DNA from: Pseudomonadota bacterium
GTDB taxonomy: Bacteria; Pseudomonadota; Gammaproteobacteria; Burkholderiales; Burkholderiaceae_B
Assembly (NCBI GenBank): GCA_023387815.1
Contig: JAEWHK010000050.1
Span: 1 to 64,000, forward strand
DNA length: 64,000 bases
Reading direction: 5' to 3'
Shown: positions 16,430 to 25,690 of the stretch, piece after piece
Layout of the letters: each line of letters opens with the position of its first letter
Position numbering within the stretch: the first letter of the stretch is position 1
Made by a program: the position numbers and the translations under genes
The notes under the pieces: model-generated
Told to the model about the DNA's origin: nothing
Seen by the model: the letters and a program-made list of their open reading frames with translations, nothing else
The model's database searches: none

Positions 16430-17668
16430 TTATCCTGCCTGACGCGGCCGTCGCAATATTGTGTATGCAATAATGCCTACCGATAGCACCAGCGCTGACA
16501 TGACGAAGGCGGACGTAAAAATATCGCCGTTTTCAAAGCTGAACAGGTCATGCGCTTTACCTGAAGCCCACTGCATGAACGAAGCACCCATAAACAGCGA
16601 TGTATTAAAGAGCGCAATTGCCCGACCTTGCATATCCTGTGGGTAGACTTCTTTTGCATCGGCCAGTTGCCAGACGGTGTTGCTGGCGGCAACAGCGATA
16701 ACTATGATCGCGGCAATGCTTCCCCACAAATGCTGGCTCCACGCAAGAAACAGAAAGCCCGCAACCAGAATCCACGGCTCTATACAGAGATAGCGGTATC
16801 GGCGACCCGGACCGGGATCCAGGCGTCCGAAAAGCAATGGACTGAATACGGAAATGATTGAAAGCAGGAGCGCCAGATTTCCGGCAAAAACCAGACTCAC
16901 CTGATGACGCTCCACCAGCAATGGCCCAAGCCACAGACCGCGCAGGGTCAGGAAAGCGGCATAGATGACAAATACCAGCGACAGAATGCCGGGCGTTTCG
17001 CGTATCTGCAGCAAAGCTTTATAGCCGGAGAATGAACGCAGCGCCTGCACCGTTCTCTGACGGATGCTGCTTGATGAGGCGTCCAGTGCCTGGTCAACAT
17101 TACGAACCCCGAAGAAAATCAGAATCCAGGTCATCAGACTGAGCATGGCCAGCAGAAAAAAACAGCTGCGCCACCCGAAGTGGTCAACAAGCCAGGCGGT
17201 GGGTGTCGAGGTGAAGATCAGACCCAGACTCCCGGAGCCTAGCGCAAAGGCGTACATCATGGAAAACTGCTTGCCCGTAAAATGACGCGCCATCAGCACA
17301 ATACAGCCGAGGAAAGCAGGTGCGCAACCAAAGCCAATCAGTATCTGACCCCATTGCAGCATACCGGGTGATACGGCCGTTGCAGAAAGCAAGGCTCCCA
17401 GTACTGAAAACGGCGAAACGGCAAGAATGGTTTTACGAATACCGAAGTTATCGATCAGAATGCCGATCAGCAGCTGCAGACCGCCAAATGCGATGTGAAA
17501 CGAGCCAATGACACCTGCCAATCTGTCGCTGTTCAGGGCGAATTCGGTTTTTAATGGAACGGATAGAATGCCACCAACGGTGCGGTAGGCCTGACTAAGC
17601 ACAAACCCCGCCAGCAGAAAATACAGCATGAGTTTGATTTTTGAAATAGGTATAGACTGCGAATTCAA
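16430..17668 (-). CDS. MFS transporter
   Basis: This 412-residue inner-membrane protein has about 12 hydrophobic segments and the major facilitator pattern of loop charges, including a first inter-domain turn at GILIDNFGIRKTIL. The substrate is not recognisable. It is followed upstream by an IclR regulator on the same strand, 75 bases away, so the pair may be an efflux or uptake unit under IclR control. The frame opens with TTG at 17668; an ATG at 17629 (MLYFLLAG) is an equally possible start. Confidence 0.85.
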   Translation of the reverse strand: MNSQSIPISKIKLMLYFLLAGFVLSQAYRTVGGILSVPLKTEFALNSDRLAGVIGSFHIAFGGLQLLIGILIDNFGIRKTILAVSPFSVLGALLSATAVSPGMLQWGQILIGFGCAPAFLGCIVLMARHFTGKQFSMMYAFALGSGSLGLIFTSTPTAWLVDHFGWRSCFFLLAMLSLMTWILIFFGVRNVDQALDASSSSIRQRTVQALRSFSGYKALLQIRETPGILSLVFVIYAAFLTLRGLWLGPLLVERHQVSLVFAGNLALLLSIISVFSPLLFGRLDPGPGRRYRYLCIEPWILVAGFLFLAWSQHLWGSIAAIIVIAVAASNTVWQLADAKEVYPQDMQGRAIALFNTSLFMGASFMQWASGKAHDLFSFENGDIFTSAFVMSALVLSVGIIAYTILRRPRQAG

Positions 17669-17743
17669 CTTGCGCCCCGATCAGGATTGTCATATCAGGA
17701 TTTTGATTGTAGCTTAATGCAATAATAAAGCGCGTGTTCAATA

Positions 17744-18580
17744 CTACAACTGATTCATTGCATCAGATAATGTTTCTGCCAGGTCCAGCAATACCGGACT
17801 TAATTTGCGCTCGATTTCACTGGGCGCCATTTGCGAATTCACGCTGACGTTAAGAATATGCACGGGGTAATGCCTGAACGTAAGAGGTGTTGCCAGTGCG
17901 ACAACGTTTGGCTGCCACGAAGCAACGCAATAGCCCGTTTTGCGCACCTGCGCAAGCGCCTGTGCAATCTCCTGTTCCAGAGTCGGCCAGTCTGCATGGC
18001 GATGGTTTTTCAAACGCTGCAACATCTCACGCAGTTCGTCGCCTGTCAGGGTTGACAGATGCGCGCGACCCAAAGAGGTCAGTTCCACGGGAACCCGCTT
18101 ACCTGCCACCACATTGCGCAACGACACTTTCCTGTTGAACCGCACCGATTCCAGATAGACCATTTCGTCTCGATCGATTCTGGCAATGCCCACATTTATC
18201 CTGTGCGCTTCGGCAACCCGTTGCATCAGCGGTGCTGCACATTTGAGCAATGGGGAACCGGAACGCATCGCGTGTGCAAAGCTCAATAGGGGCGCAGCCA
18301 GTCTGTATGCCCGCTCACGCGCTTCGTATTCCAGCATTCCTGTGCGCACCAGCGTCTGGGTAAGGCGGCTCACTGTCGCTGGCGCAATGCCGGTACGCTC
18401 CGAGAGTTCACTGTTTCCCATCAGGTCCGTGCCCGGTCGAAAGGCACGCAAAATCTCGACACCCCGTTCAAGTGAACGGTTCTGCGCGGGCCGCTTCAGT
18501 CGCCCCAGATTTGTTGATGCTGGCAAAAGAGTCTCCGTTATCAATTCCACAGAATGAAATTGCAATATGTTCTGGCGCAA
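17744..18580 (-). CDS. IclR-family transcriptional regulator
   Basis: The 278-residue protein has an N-terminal winged helix-turn-helix (SELSERTGIAPATVSRLTQT, about residues 58-77) and the IclR effector domain beginning near residue 100. It is divergent from the Bug receptor/crotonase/acyl-CoA synthetase genes, which it probably controls together with its own expression. The reading frame has no suitable ATG: TTG at 18580 or GTG at 18550 must be used, which would reduce expression. Confidence 0.88.
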   Translation of the reverse strand: MRQNILQFHSVELITETLLPASTNLGRLKRPAQNRSLERGVEILRAFRPGTDLMGNSELSERTGIAPATVSRLTQTLVRTGMLEYEARERAYRLAAPLLSFAHAMRSGSPLLKCAAPLMQRVAEAHRINVGIARIDRDEMVYLESVRFNRKVSLRNVVAGKRVPVELTSLGRAHLSTLTGDELREMLQRLKNHRHADWPTLEQEIAQALAQVRKTGYCVASWQPNVVALATPLTFRHYPVHILNVSVNSQMAPSEIERKLSPVLLDLAETLSDAMNQL

Positions 18581-18754
18581 GTTTAACGCATAAACTCATT
18601 TCAGTTGTTCAGGCTTGCTGCCCGTGCCTTTACCGTGTCCGCAGGCTGAAAATGACATTTTTGATAAATGACAAACACGATATCAATGGCGATAAAAGCG
18701 CAGACAGGAATTCGTATCTGCACGCGAACCCATTTATCGCAGGAGACCAGAAAA

Positions 18755-19750
18755 ATGAAAGAGAGAACATTTCGCCGCTGTAAACGAGCCGCAATCACCT
18801 TGTTCAGCCTGACCGCCACAGTTGCCCTGATGACAACAGCGCCGGCACAGGCTGCTTTTCCCGATCGACCCGTCAAGCTGATTGTTCCATTCGCGCCAGG
18901 CGGCGGCACAGATTTGATTTCACGTCTGCTTGCCGATGGCATGTCAAAGGAACTGAAGCAGCCCGTCATCGTGGAGAATAAACCGGGCGCAGGCACCACG
19001 ATAGGTTCGGCTGACGTTGCAAGGGCCAAACCCGATGGATATACCCTGTTGATGGTCACATTCGCCCACGTTGTGAATCCCTATCTGCATCCCAAACTAC
19101 CCTACGATACAGACAAGGCGTTTGCCGCTGTCAGTATGATCGGCCACTCGCCCAGCGTACTGGTTGTCAAGCCCAATAGCCCGATCAAGTCTGTGAGCGA
19201 TCTGCTGCAGGCAGCAAAGCAAAAGCCCGGAACCCTGACTTACGCGTCGCAGGGTGTGGGCACCTCCGCACATCTGGCAGGCGAACTGCTTGAATCGCTA
19301 GCCCAGATCGATTTATCACACGTGCCATACAAGGGTGCCGGACCAGCATTGAATGATCTGCTTGGCGGTCATGTGGACATGATGTTTGGCACAGCCGCCG
19401 CCGTGGGCTCCTCACTGGCAGCTGGTACATTGCGGGCACTTGGCGTCACTACCAAGGAGCGCTCACCGGCCTTGCCCGACGTTCCCACCATCGCGGAAAG
19501 TGGTGTGCCCAATTATGTTCTGGACAGCTGGTACGGTTTATATGCGCCGGCGGGGACACCACAGGATGTCATCGAAAAACTCAACCACGCAGCGCATCAG
19601 GCTGCCAGTACGGAGTTGTTCAAACAAAAAGTACAGAGCGAAGGCCTGGTAATTTCCACGGGCACACCCAAAGACCTGGACGACTATATCAAGGGTGAAC
19701 AGGCTCGGTGGAAAAAAGTGATCTCTGCCAGCAAGATCACACTTGACTGA
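18755..19750 (+). CDS. Bug-family (TctC-like) periplasmic solute-binding protein
   Basis: This 331-residue receptor has a Sec signal peptide (about 30 residues, ending in AQA), then FPDRPVKLIVPFAPGGGTD, ENKPGAGTTIG and PYKGAGPALNDLLGG, all typical of the family. AGGAG stands 9 bases before the ATG at 18755, so the longer frame from 18668 is rejected. A crotonase and an acyl-CoA synthetase follow closely (25-base gap), so its ligand is probably a carboxylic acid that the synthetase activates. Confidence 0.92.
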   Translation: MKERTFRRCKRAAITLFSLTATVALMTTAPAQAAFPDRPVKLIVPFAPGGGTDLISRLLADGMSKELKQPVIVENKPGAGTTIGSADVARAKPDGYTLLMVTFAHVVNPYLHPKLPYDTDKAFAAVSMIGHSPSVLVVKPNSPIKSVSDLLQAAKQKPGTLTYASQGVGTSAHLAGELLESLAQIDLSHVPYKGAGPALNDLLGGHVDMMFGTAAAVGSSLAAGTLRALGVTTKERSPALPDVPTIAESGVPNYVLDSWYGLYAPAGTPQDVIEKLNHAAHQAASTELFKQKVQSEGLVISTGTPKDLDDYIKGEQARWKKVISASKITLD

Positions 19751-19775
19751 CTCAATGGAAAAGGAAAAAGAAACT

Positions 19776-20615
19776 ATGACAGCGACACTGGTTAAGGTCG
19801 AAGTAACCGACGGCATTGCAACCGTAATTTTGAATCGACCGGAAAAACGCAATGCGATGAGTGATGATATGCGCAGCGAGTTTATCGCTGTACTGGAACA
19901 GATTGCAGCAGATGCCAGCATTCGCGCGCTGGTCCTGACCGGCAGCGGAAAGGGATTCTGCGCGGGTGGGGATATTTCAGGCATGCAGAAAAGGATGCAG
20001 GCACCTACCGGCGAAATCGCCATTAATGGCTGGCGTCGCCAGCAACGTGTTCATCACGCGATTTCCCTTCTGTACACCATGCCCAAACCGACGATTGCGG
20101 CAGTCAATGGCGCTGCGTCCGGCCTGGGCGCTGATACCGCCATGAGCTGCGATTTTGTTATTGCATCTGACATGGCAACGTTTACCTGGTCATATATCAA
20201 TCGGGGACTGATTCCTGATGGTGGTGGCATGTACTTTCTGCCGCGACGAACCGGCCTGCCCAGAGCAAAAGAACTGATTTTCAGTGGCAGAACCGTTAAG
20301 GCCGAAGAGGCACTGTCATTGGGAATTGCAGATCGTCTGTCTTCAGCGGAGGCTCTCTTGAGCGATGCGCGCCAATGGGCCGCTGAATTGAGCTCGGGAT
20401 CGGGCACCGCGCTTGCGCTGGGTAAAACCATCCTGAACCAGACTTTCGAAATCACCGCCGAGCAGGCCTTTGCGACGGGCAGTCAGGCCCAGGGTATCTG
20501 CTACACCAGCACAGAACATCGGGAATCGGTAAAAGCGTTTCTGGAAAAAATGGAAAGCAGAAAAACGGAAGGGAAAAAATCGGATAACGCAACGGAGCAG
20601 CCGAAGTCATCATGA
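19776..20615 (+). CDS. enoyl-CoA hydratase/isomerase family protein (crotonase fold)
   Basis: This 279-residue protein shows the crotonase oxyanion-hole pattern GKGFCAGGDISGM (about residue 60) and NGAASGLGADTAMSCDF (about residues 100-116). The position usually holding a catalytic Glu reads DGGGMYFLPRRTG, as in many hydratase/isomerase relatives with altered chemistry. It acts on CoA thioesters in the cytoplasm. Its stop overlaps the ATG of the acyl-CoA synthetase by four bases, so the synthetase probably makes its substrate. The ATG at 19776 is preferred to 19743 because of a purine-rich AAGGAA. Confidence 0.88.
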   Translation: MTATLVKVEVTDGIATVILNRPEKRNAMSDDMRSEFIAVLEQIAADASIRALVLTGSGKGFCAGGDISGMQKRMQAPTGEIAINGWRRQQRVHHAISLLYTMPKPTIAAVNGAASGLGADTAMSCDFVIASDMATFTWSYINRGLIPDGGGMYFLPRRTGLPRAKELIFSGRTVKAEEALSLGIADRLSSAEALLSDARQWAAELSSGSGTALALGKTILNQTFEITAEQAFATGSQAQGICYTSTEHRESVKAFLEKMESRKTEGKKSDNATEQPKSS

Positions 20616-22795
20616 ATGCAATATCGCGTCTTATTCATCCACGCAGCGTGGCAATTATCGGTGCCTCTGCGGATCGGAACAAAACGGCTGGCCGACCGCT
20701 GGCCTACCTGCTGAAACATGGCTTTACCGGATCCCTGTATCCCGTCAATCCGCGCGTATCGCAGATTGGCGACCTGCCCTGCTATCCCGACATTGCCTCG
20801 CTGCCTGCAGTGCCAGACGTTGCAATCGTACTTCTTAGTGCAGAACGTACGGTTCAGGCTGTGGCCGAACTGGCAAAAATCGGCACAGCTGCGGCCATTG
20901 TTCTGGCCAGCGGTTACTCCGAAGCCGGTGAGGACGGTCATCGTCTGCAACAGCAATTGCTGGATGCTGCCGGGTCCATGCGGATTCTTGGACCCAATAC
21001 GATTGGTCTGGTCAATCTGACAGAGAATATCCCGTTGTCTGCCAGCGGAGCCCTGGAAATGGATACGTTTCCCGCCGGAACTGTGGGCGTCGTGTCGCAA
21101 AGTGGAGGCATTCTGGGCTCGCTGCTCTCCCGGGCTGCAGCGCGGGGTATTGGCCTGTCCAAACTGATTTCAACCAGTAATGAAGTGGATCTTGAACTAA
21201 CCGATTTTATCGAATATCTGATCGATGATAGTTCGACCCGTGTCATTGCACTTTATATTGAAACCATCAGGAATCCGCAGCGGTTTCGGGCAGCCGCGCG
21301 TCGCGCACGTGAGGCTGGCAAACCGATAGTGGCTTTCAAAATCGGCAGATCACAAGCCGGTGCGCAGGCGGCCGTGTCCCATACCGGAGCACTGGCAGGT
21401 CAGGACGTGATGTATGACGCCCTTTTCGAGCAGACCGGCGTCATCCGGGCCCAGCGATTCAGCGACCTGCTTGATATTCCGGTCGCCCTTTCGGCAGAAA
21501 GAACGCTGACCGGCCGACGTGTGGCCATTCTGACCTCCACAGGTGGCGCCGGTACGCTGGTGGCAGACAGTCTGGGTGTGGCGGGATTTGAAACTCCCGC
21601 ACCTGGCGCACAGACAGCAGCGGCTCTGCGCGCCCTGCAATCGGGCATGCCGGCCGCACTGGATCGCAACCCGGTCGATGTCACGCTGGCGGGCCTGCAA
21701 CCTGATGTGTTGCGCGGTGCCATTACCGCACTGGCTGAAAGCAACGATTACGACGCGCTCATCATGATTGTAGGCTCATCAAGTCTGGCGCATCCTGAAC
21801 TCATGGCAAATGCCATTTCGGATTGCCTGCCCGAAACAGAAAAGCCCATCCTTGCCTTTGTGAGCCCCCATGCTCCACAAGTGGCACATCTTCTGAACGA
21901 AAGAGGGATTCCTGCCTTTACCGAGCCCGACTGTTGCGCGGTTGCACTGGAAGCCATGTGGCATCACAGCGCCTCCACGAGGAACGCGACGACAAATGAA
22001 GCTGGCCTGAGCCGTAAGCATTCAGCCGCACAGCTCTCAGCCTCAACGCAAGATACGTCAACCGACACCGACATTGTGTCAACATCATCTGCCCGGCCGC
22101 CTCAAACACATGCAGAACTGGCTCGCGACAATCTGAATGAAGCGCAGGCCAAACAGCTGTTTGCCCGCTATGGCATTCCGGGCGTGCGCGAGGTGGTCGT
22201 CAGCGATGACGCGCAGGCGCTCGAGGCAGCAAGTCAATTCGATGCGCCAGTTGTTGTGAAGATTCTGTCTGGCGACATTGCACACAAAAGCGATATTGGC
22301 GGCGTTGCGCTTGGCGTAGATCCTTCGCAAGTCCCCCAACGCATTGCGCAGATGAAAAAAGAAGTCGCCGAAAAAACCGGGATCAACGTGGATGCATTTC
22401 TGATCCAGGAGCAAATGACAACTGGCATTGAATTGATTCTGGGCTTTCACCGGGATGCGCTGGGCAGCGCGGTTCTGCTAGGTTTGGGTGGCGTCACTGC
22501 CGAATTGCTCAATGACACTGCCATGCGCCTGCTTCCCGAATCTGGTGGCCTGACTCTGGACGATGCCAACAGCCTGATGAGACAGCTGCGAACCTGGCCG
22601 CTGCTGGATGGATACCGCGGTCGTGCCACAGCTGATCAGCGCGCACTGGCACAGGCCATCGTCAACTTTTCGTGCATGGTGGCTGATCTCGGCGACACTC
22701 TGATTGAAGCAGAAATCAATCCGATATTTGTACTTTCAGATGGTCAGGGCGTCAAAGCCGCCGACGGTATCGCGATTCTGAAGAAAGATATCTGA
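20612..22795 (+). CDS. fused NDP-forming acyl-CoA synthetase (acetate--CoA ligase family)
   Basis: This 727-residue enzyme fuses the alpha part (CoA-binding fold, residues about 1-450) and the ATP-grasp beta part (about 495-720) of NDP-forming acyl-CoA synthetases. These make an acyl-CoA from a carboxylate, CoA and ATP (or run backwards) through an acyl-phosphate and a phospho-His. The phosphorylated His is probably in AAVSHTGALAG (about residue 256). VVVKILSGDIAHKSDIGG (about residues 545-562) marks the ATP-grasp. Between the halves lies a Ser/Thr-rich linker of about 45 residues. It is translationally coupled to the crotonase gene. The acid is unknown. Confidence 0.88.
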   Translation: MNAISRLIHPRSVAIIGASADRNKTAGRPLAYLLKHGFTGSLYPVNPRVSQIGDLPCYPDIASLPAVPDVAIVLLSAERTVQAVAELAKIGTAAAIVLASGYSEAGEDGHRLQQQLLDAAGSMRILGPNTIGLVNLTENIPLSASGALEMDTFPAGTVGVVSQSGGILGSLLSRAAARGIGLSKLISTSNEVDLELTDFIEYLIDDSSTRVIALYIETIRNPQRFRAAARRAREAGKPIVAFKIGRSQAGAQAAVSHTGALAGQDVMYDALFEQTGVIRAQRFSDLLDIPVALSAERTLTGRRVAILTSTGGAGTLVADSLGVAGFETPAPGAQTAAALRALQSGMPAALDRNPVDVTLAGLQPDVLRGAITALAESNDYDALIMIVGSSSLAHPELMANAISDCLPETEKPILAFVSPHAPQVAHLLNERGIPAFTEPDCCAVALEAMWHHSASTRNATTNEAGLSRKHSAAQLSASTQDTSTDTDIVSTSSARPPQTHAELARDNLNEAQAKQLFARYGIPGVREVVVSDDAQALEAASQFDAPVVVKILSGDIAHKSDIGGVALGVDPSQVPQRIAQMKKEVAEKTGINVDAFLIQEQMTTGIELILGFHRDALGSAVLLGLGGVTAELLNDTAMRLLPESGGLTLDDANSLMRQLRTWPLLDGYRGRATADQRALAQAIVNFSCMVADLGDTLIEAEINPIFVLSDGQGVKAADGIAILKKDI

Positions 22796-23214
22796 ACTCC
22801 CTCGTGGCCTGTATTTCCCGGAAGCAGAAGCTTTCAATTCGGGAAAATATGGGTCACGTCCTGTGCCTCTGGCCTCGCTCCTAGTAATTAGCAAACGACT
22901 GACAACTAAAACAGCGGTTGTGGATTATCTCGTCCGAAATATTGCGAACGTAATCGTGAAGCGGAATGAACCACACCAGCAACATTCAAATTTACTGTAG
23001 TAAAAATTCACATTTCTTATATGGTATTTGGCGTTACAAGCGACTAGGATAATCATAATACCCCACCGTCGACGCTGTTTCCCTTCAAAAATAGACATCA
23101 AAAGGAGGACTGCCATAGACCCTAAACTTCAGCGATCTACTCGTTTGGTCGCCCGCTACATCGCGGCACCGATACGAGCTTTATTAACTGTTCGTTTAAA
23201 TTAGTGAGTCCAAA
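22796..23214. other. intergenic stretch of 419 bases
   Basis: No ordinary gene is visible. Near the left end TTTCCCG (22815-22821) and CGGGAAA (22841-22847) form an inverted repeat that could be a weak transcript end, without a T run. Near the right end is a perfect AAAGGAGG followed by an open frame that lacks a normal start codon (see 23115-23204). Confidence 0.5.
23115..23204 (+). CDS. possible 29-codon small ORF with ATA start (speculative)
   Basis: AAAGGAGG at 23101-23108 is a near-perfect ribosome binding site, six bases before ATA at 23115. From there 29 sense codons run to TAG at 23202. The peptide would be basic (five or six Arg/Lys) with a hydrophobic second half. It ends 10 bases before the ATG of the membrane protein at 23215, where it could act as a leader. 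ATA is a very rare start, so this may be a mutated gene or chance. Confidence 0.2.
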   Translation: MDPKLQRSTRLVARYIAAPIRALLTVRLN

Positions 23215-24366
23215 ATGGTAAAAACGACGATAGCCACTCAGGATTTCAGAGTCTCCTGGGGTAGTATTTTTGGCGGTGTTGTAACTGCATTGGCCGTTTC
23301 CTTTCTTCTTTCACTGCTCGGATCAGGGCTGGGTCTTTCTGCGGTCGATATCTCCACAGCTGATGCGCCAGACGGAATAGGCACAGGTATCCTGGTGTAT
23401 ACCGGCCTGTCTGTTCTTGTCAGCCTTGCGCTGGGTGGTTACGTAGCCGGGCGCCTTTCCATTCACGAAGGCTGCATCCATGGGTTTCTCGCCTGGGCTG
23501 TATCCATTCTGCTGGCTGTCATTCTTGCCAGCATGCTGGTAAACAGCGCATTCAACGCTGCCAGCAGTATTGCAGGCTCGGTCGCTTCTGCCACGGGATC
23601 TATTGCTTCCGGTGCCGGCAGTCTGATCGGCAAGGGTGCCTCGGGTGCAGCTGATATGGCCAAAAATGCTTTTGGTGACGTCAATGTCGATACCCAATCG
23701 GCCGCCCAGAACGCTGATCAACAGGTTCAGCAGGTGTTGCGCAAGAGCGGTATTCCGGAATTACAGCCCGAATATCTGGGGCAGCAACTGGAGGCCGTAA
23801 AAAGTGATGTCACCGAGGCCGGAAAAAAACTGGTTCAGAATCCGGATGATATTGACGCCATCAGCAAGGAGCTGGTCGATAAAATCAAAGCGCGCGGTGA
23901 AAATATCGGCAAGGAGATCAACAAGGACGATCTGACGCAAGCGTTCAAAAACAATACCGATATGACAGATGAAGAAGCTTCCCAGGCGGCTGACAATGTT
24001 ATTCGTGCCCGCCAGGAGACCGTGAAGACGGTTCAGGAAGGCATCAATAATATCGACAAACAGATCGAAGAAGCGAAGGTAAAACTTGAACAGGCCAAAA
24101 AAGAAGCGCTTGAACAGGCTGAGCGTGCCAAAAAAGCCGTCGCTCAGGCTTCCATCTGGTCATTTGTTTCCCTGCTGATCGCGGCAATCCTGTCAGCGTT
24201 CATGGGACGTCTGGGGGCCGCCCGCTCTCGTCGCCTTCTGCTTCTGGCTGAATCCGACGATGTATATGTAACGCGCCGTACCGAGACCGTGGCACCGCAA
24301 GGCGATGTTTCCACACGCAGCGATATCCCTCCCAGAAGCGATGTCACGCCTCGCCGCGATCTGTAA
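23215..24366 (+). CDS. membrane protein with Gly/Ala-rich region and coiled coil, function unknown
   Basis: I do not recognise this 383-residue protein. It has three hydrophobic helices near the N terminus (about residues 15-40, 57-77 and 83-108), then a Gly/Ala/Ser-rich stretch (about 115-150). A polar helical region follows, with a clear coiled coil rich in Glu, Lys and Gln (about 265-312), a further membrane helix (about 316-340), and an Arg/Asp/Pro-rich tail repeating RSD(I/V)xPR. A strong terminator follows, so it is probably monocistronic. The layout suggests a structural or stress-related envelope protein, which is inference only. Confidence 0.8.
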   Translation: MVKTTIATQDFRVSWGSIFGGVVTALAVSFLLSLLGSGLGLSAVDISTADAPDGIGTGILVYTGLSVLVSLALGGYVAGRLSIHEGCIHGFLAWAVSILLAVILASMLVNSAFNAASSIAGSVASATGSIASGAGSLIGKGASGAADMAKNAFGDVNVDTQSAAQNADQQVQQVLRKSGIPELQPEYLGQQLEAVKSDVTEAGKKLVQNPDDIDAISKELVDKIKARGENIGKEINKDDLTQAFKNNTDMTDEEASQAADNVIRARQETVKTVQEGINNIDKQIEEAKVKLEQAKKEALEQAERAKKAVAQASIWSFVSLLIAAILSAFMGRLGAARSRRLLLLAESDDVYVTRRTETVAPQGDVSTRSDIPPRSDVTPRRDL

Positions 24367-24443
24367 TCTGCAAGGCTGCGCTTCACCATTTTTTGTGAAA
24401 TCGCAGTTGCAGGATTTTTAAGAAAACGCCAGTCTATGAATGA

Positions 24444-24473
24444 CGCCAGCCCTGCGGGGCTGGCGTTTCTTTT
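24444..24473 (+). terminator. Rho-independent terminator
   Basis: CGCCAGCCC (24444-24452) pairs perfectly with GGGCTGGCG (24457-24465) around a 4-base loop and is followed by TTTCTTTT. It ends the transcript of the membrane/coiled-coil protein gene and lies before the convergent GST gene. Confidence 0.9.
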
Positions 24474-24529
24474 ATCAGCGACCGATCTGCGATCGCCAGT
24501 CCCCCTCTCGCACTGCGATGCGGCACCGT

Positions 24530-25183
24530 TCAGGGAAACAGTGTTGCTGCCTGCCCCTCTTCCCATGGATCATATTTTTGCATGACACATGTGAATAGCT
24601 CAGAAGACTTCCAGGTTTCCAGCCACTGAAGCACGTGAGGCCAGGCATGGGCTTCAAACCAGGCAAAATCGGTATGTGCATATTGCCGTACAAATGGCAG
24701 GATCGCCATATCTGCAAGTCCACAATGAGCGCCCGACAGATATGGCGAATGTGATAACAGTCTTTCGATATCCATTAACCAGTCTGCGGCCGCATCGCGA
24801 TGCGACAGACCATTCTCCAGCGCATAACGCTGCGGATATTTATACCGGTCCAGATGAAATTTGAAAATCTGCTCACAAGCCTCGATCAATGCCAGACTGT
24901 TATTCAGCGATCCAGCAGAGGGAGAAAGCCACAATTGCGGATCGTTCTGCCTGAGCGCCCAGAGCATGATATCCAGGCTTTGCTCAATCACTTTTTCTTC
25001 GTTAATAATCAGAACGGGTACGGTACCTTTCGGAGACGCCGCCAGCATGGCTGCCGGCTTGTTGCGCAACACGATCTCGCGCAGTTCGCAGGATTGCCCG
25101 CTCACAGCCAATGCAAGCCGTGCGCGCATGGCGTAAGGACATCGGCGAAACGAATACAGAATAGGAATTGACGTAGTAGACAT
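24530..25183 (-). CDS. glutathione S-transferase family protein (glutaredoxin-like N terminus)
   Basis: This 217-residue protein has a thioredoxin-fold N-terminal domain with the redox motif CPYA (in SFRRCPYAMRARLAL, about residue 15), the cis-Pro loop KGTVPVLI (about residue 53), and an all-helical C-terminal GST domain. The N-terminal Cys suggests thiol transfer or deglutathionylation rather than classic conjugation. It faces the terminator of the upstream gene and is separated from sorB by about 90 bases. The ATG at 25183 was preferred to the TTG at 25195; neither has a strong ribosome binding site. Confidence 0.85.
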   Translation of the reverse strand: MSTTSIPILYSFRRCPYAMRARLALAVSGQSCELREIVLRNKPAAMLAASPKGTVPVLIINEEKVIEQSLDIMLWALRQNDPQLWLSPSAGSLNNSLALIEACEQIFKFHLDRYKYPQRYALENGLSHRDAAADWLMDIERLLSHSPYLSGAHCGLADMAILPFVRQYAHTDFAWFEAHAWPHVLQWLETWKSSELFTCVMQKYDPWEEGQAATLFP

Positions 25184-25274
25184 AGGCGACAGCAAAAAAC
25201 AATGCCCATCAGATTACGATGGGCATCCTTGAACTGACTCTACCATATTTGCAATTGCGACAGGTGCAGTCGGG

Positions 25275-25679
25275 CTATTTTTTGGTTTCTTCAGACGTTG
25301 CCGGCGATTTGAGTGAAGCCATGGCCTTTTCATAGTCAGCGTGAGCCGCAGCGCGGTCCTGACCACCATATTCGACGCTCAGATACTCAACAATTGCCGG
25401 AATCATTTCTTCCTGTAACGGCGCCTTGTACACATCCTTCATTTTATGTACCGTAGCACTCCAGTATGCAGGCGATGAGTTGGGTGGCTGCGAGGATGCA
25501 TATTGCGACGAATGACAGATCATGCACAGTCCGCTGGCAGTCTGAAATCCCGGCAGGTCACTTTTTTTATACGTTGCTGTTTCACGCGGAAACTCAACGC
25601 CTGCAGCCATGCCGGCCAGCGGCATCAATGCACAACAGGCCGTCAGCACACAGAGTATGGGTTTATTGAAATGTGTCAT
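25275..25679 (-). CDS. sorB: c-type cytochrome, sulfite dehydrogenase subunit SorB
   Basis: This 134-residue periplasmic protein starts with a Sec signal peptide (about 26 residues, ending in GMAAG) and carries one haem-c site, CMICH (C52, C55, H56); a Met in the C-terminal half (EEMIPAIVEYL) may be the sixth ligand. It lies 11 bases downstream of sorA and would take electrons from the molybdenum subunit to the respiratory chain. AAGGAG precedes the ATG at 25679; the longer frame from 25751 would run into sorA. Confidence 0.85.
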   Translation of the reverse strand: MTHFNKPILCVLTACCALMPLAGMAAGVEFPRETATYKKSDLPGFQTASGLCMICHSSQYASSQPPNSSPAYWSATVHKMKDVYKAPLQEEMIPAIVEYLSVEYGGQDRAAAHADYEKAMASLKSPATSEETKK

Positions 25680-25690
25680 ATGTTGGCTCC

